Shown here: in pieces, positions 7,301-8,197 of the stretch
Layout: every line of letters starts with the position of its first letter
Numbering within the stretch: position 1 is the first letter of the stretch
DNA from: an uncultured Treponema sp.
GTDB lineage: Bacteria; Spirochaetota; Spirochaetia; Treponematales; Treponemataceae
NCBI GenBank assembly: GCA_937901865.1
Contig: CALDID010000103.1
Coordinates: 1 to 8,197, forward strand
Length of the DNA: 8,197 bases
Direction: 5' to 3'
Made by a program: the position numbers and the translations under genes
The notes under the pieces: model-generated
Database searches by the model: none
Seen by the model: the letters and a program-made list of their open reading frames with translations, nothing else
What the model was told of the DNA's origin: nothing

Positions 7301-7946
7301 GAAACGCCTGCAAGTTATCAGCGATTTCACCGAGCTCGGTTCTGGCTTCAAGATTGCGATGAAAGATATGGAGATTCGCGGCGCAGGAAACCTCCTCGGT
7401 CGCGACCAAAGCGGCGAAGTGTATTCCGTCGGCTTCGATTTGTATCTGCGATTGCTCAACGACGCGGTGGCGCGGCTGACGGCGAGCAAGGATTACAAGG
7501 CGGAAACCGAGGTGCTGCTTGAGCTTGAGTACACGGGCTTTGTTCCCGACAGTTATGTGCAGAATCCGCAGACGAAAATGGAAATCTACAAAAAGATTGC
7601 CGCCGTCAAGACAAAAGCCGAGCTTGACGCGCTTGAAGGCGATTTATGCGACCGCTTCGGTCCTGTGCCCGACGAGGTGTTCAGCTTGCTGTCGATTGCT
7701 CAAGTGCGCATTATGTGCCGTGCGCTTGTCATCGTGTCGCTCAAGGAAAAGAGCGGGGTGGTGCGCGTGGAGTTCGGCGATATGGCGAAAGTGCAGATTG
7801 ACAAGGTGCTGCGCCTGATTCAATCGAGCGCGGGCAAAGTGAAACTCGACCCGACGCACCCCGAGCAGCTGCTTCTTGAAACGGGCAGTATCGGCTTAAA
7901 GGAAAAAGCCGCCTTTATCCTCGAAAAACTCGAGAGCCTTGTATAA
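4338..7946 (+). CDS. mfd: Transcription-repair coupling factor Mfd
   Basis: Mfd is an ATP-dependent DNA translocase that pushes stalled RNA polymerase off lesions and recruits UvrA, starting transcription-coupled excision repair. At 1202 residues it is slightly longer than the roughly 1150 of E. coli. The N-terminal UvrB-like module (to about 260) includes LGYMRVPRVTVCGEF and LRGEVLDLY (190-214), the presumed UvrA-contact domain. The RNA-polymerase-interacting domain is at about 535-600 (NPGDYVVHVNYGIGRFKGIE). The motor carries FPYEDTADQ (658-666), Walker A GDVGYGKTE (689-697, Lys695), DEEQ box (790-793), SATPIPRT (816-823), VATTIIENGIDIPN (927-940) and QLRGRVGR (959-966). The TRG region follows with EIRGAG and DQSG (Arg1014, Gln1024), and a complete regulatory C-terminus ends at 1202. 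Low-complexity inserts lie near 278-292 and 405-430. The start has a modest Shine-Dalgarno (GGGA, 4330-4333). No motor motif is missing, so the gene looks functional. Confidence 0.97.
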   Translation: MTVDNPVSKILREWGSFHSALLALSADNAKLPASVEGLSGALSAFFAAEYVRARKYDALRSVQYGEKNDGLGDTIIVVQSDKDAAEMYTDLQTIAGESAEVYIFQWWGTVPYRPVAKGAKIFAERAGILSCLARSQKTLTLDTKPRIFIMSQRAFLSPVPSAEYIKKNCFYMQKGQPFDPDALAKKLSRLGYMRVPRVTVCGEFALRGEVLDLYTPNSESAVRIQFDFDEIEHIKRFDVASQNTSEKLERILVPPMKEVIWSDELVEKAEKKLRAIDENGIGGSAADESDEAILSFTDIARNALDAMLTELAVNKETAGEELFYPLLWDKKYSVLDYIGKDATVIFADFDRLQNAEESILREYAGMYRKARLTLPVLPPREMIFSFADMAKAHQRSLFFKSLHTVLNDDGGTADSSKEKKQAGIKIEAEAGKNFFGNINYLKEQLALYKKDGWRTFIYADNSQQALRIHELLKDVIDDNPNEKASVEIEPLAVSAGFCVNEIKLLVIQENEIFGRRKAVPKAIKKGVKSSVIDTFVELNPGDYVVHVNYGIGRFKGIERIKSLGNERDYITLEYADEDFVYVPIEQVNMVQRYIGSEGEKPRLDKIGSKSWENRKNKVQKSVEELAEKLIDLYSRRKASVGFPFPKDTEWQTAFEAAFPYEDTADQATVSAEIKADMEKPTPMDRLVCGDVGYGKTEIAMRAAFKAVMGGKQVAFLAPTTILAEQHYETCLERFANFPVKIAQMSRFVSAKEQKKILADVAAGQVDILVGTHRIIQKDVVFKDLGLMIIDEEQRFGVKDKEKLKVLKNNIDCLSMSATPIPRTLHMSLLKIRDMSLLTTPPQNRQPIETVIDAYSDEKVAEAIRREVERGGQVFYLHNRVETLEETRRKLSSLLPEMMVDVAHGQMTAEQLDDIFRRFKMGGFHVLVATTIIENGIDIPNVNTIIIDRADMYGVSQLYQLRGRVGRSDRKAYAYLFYPENRVLSEIAMKRLQVISDFTELGSGFKIAMKDMEIRGAGNLLGRDQSGEVYSVGFDLYLRLLNDAVARLTASKDYKAETEVLLELEYTGFVPDSYVQNPQTKMEIYKKIAAVKTKAELDALEGDLCDRFGPVPDEVFSLLSIAQVRIMCRALVIVSLKEKSGVVRVEFGDMAKVQIDKVLRLIQSSAGKVKLDPTHPEQLLLETGSIGLKEKAAFILEKLESLV

Positions 7947-8197
7947 AAAGCGACAGGTTAGACTTACGACCATACTATGCAAGCCAAAAATTGCATTTAT
8001 CCTTATGGTGTGATATACCTAAGTTCAAATCGTATTTTTCTAAGGAAACACCAGCAGGGATTTATTGTCGCATGAAAATACTCGGCTCAATATTGCGTGA
8101 TATAAGCAAGAACGAAGCGAACATCGATAGTATATTAAAACAAGCGTTGATTTTTATAATCATTCGATTTATAATCACAGCAAATGAGAACAAAGAC
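7946..8197 (+). CDS. Unrecognised open frame after mfd, running off the window
   Basis: From the end of mfd to the last base this frame has no stop (84 codons), while the other two forward frames close within about 25 codons. The peptide has a protein-like mix of charged and hydrophobic residues, for example PYYASQKLHLSLW and later MKILGSILRDISKNEANID, followed by a hydrophobic QALIFIIIRFII. I do not recognise the family. Possible starts are TTG 7991 and ATG 8072; neither has a good Shine-Dalgarno (GGGA at 8057-8060 is 11 bases before 8072). If it is real it may be a 5'-truncated remnant or a gene that begins at 8072. The region is AT-rich (about 30% G+C in one row), unlike mfd. A chance open frame is a serious alternative. 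Confidence 0.25.

Noticed and set aside
6483..7409. A 308-codon antisense open frame inside mfd
   Set aside because: It lies fully opposite well-conserved motor motifs of Mfd. Its peptide is rich in His and Arg as expected for the complement of G+C-rich codons, and it has no recognisable domain.
8002..8023. Terminator hairpin after mfd (CTTA-T-GGT with ACC-TAAG)
   Set aside because: The stem has seven AT-rich pairs with a bulge and is not followed directly by a T-run; too weak to call.

Overview
The window reads as a chromosomal segment from a host-associated spirochaete, most likely a Treponema-like organism. The acyl-CoA synthetase has the sequence style I associate with Treponema, and the gene set (YggS, a periplasmic M15 peptidase, a FAA1-type acyl-CoA synthetase, Mfd) fits that group. 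The genus is inferred from memory of protein families, not from a search. All supported genes lie on the + strand.

Layout. Bases 1-~270 hold the interior of a Mu-type DDE transposase that enters from outside the window. It is cut off after its first catalytic Asp and passes in frame, with no stop codon, into an otherwise complete yggS (264-923). yggS overlaps by 8 bases a 54-residue charged small protein (916-1080). After 27 bases and a strong Shine-Dalgarno comes an exported VanY-like M15 metallopeptidase (1108-1878). These three look like one transcription unit. A 94-base gap carries two imperfect copies of a hairpin-forming element, one overlapping a TTGACA box. A long-chain acyl-CoA synthetase follows (1973-3967).

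The next 370 bases have no gene. They hold a 12-bp stem-loop and then five head-to-tail copies of a 40-41-bp repeat that ends just upstream of mfd (4338-7946). mfd encodes a complete 1202-residue transcription-repair coupling factor. The last 251 bases are AT-rich and contain only an unrecognised open frame that runs off the window.

How the parts relate. The genes cover PLP homeostasis (YggS), peptidoglycan trimming (M15), fatty-acid activation (acyl-CoA synthetase) and transcription-coupled repair (Mfd). Nothing suggests that they form one pathway. Base composition is mosaic: spot counts of 60-base rows give about 32-42% G+C in the transposase/yggS/M15 part and about 30% in the tail, against about 55-65% inside the acyl-CoA synthetase and mfd genes. 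The points most worth a second look are the in-frame transposase/yggS junction, the tandem array before mfd, and the duplicated hairpin before the synthetase. I see no clear new multi-gene system.
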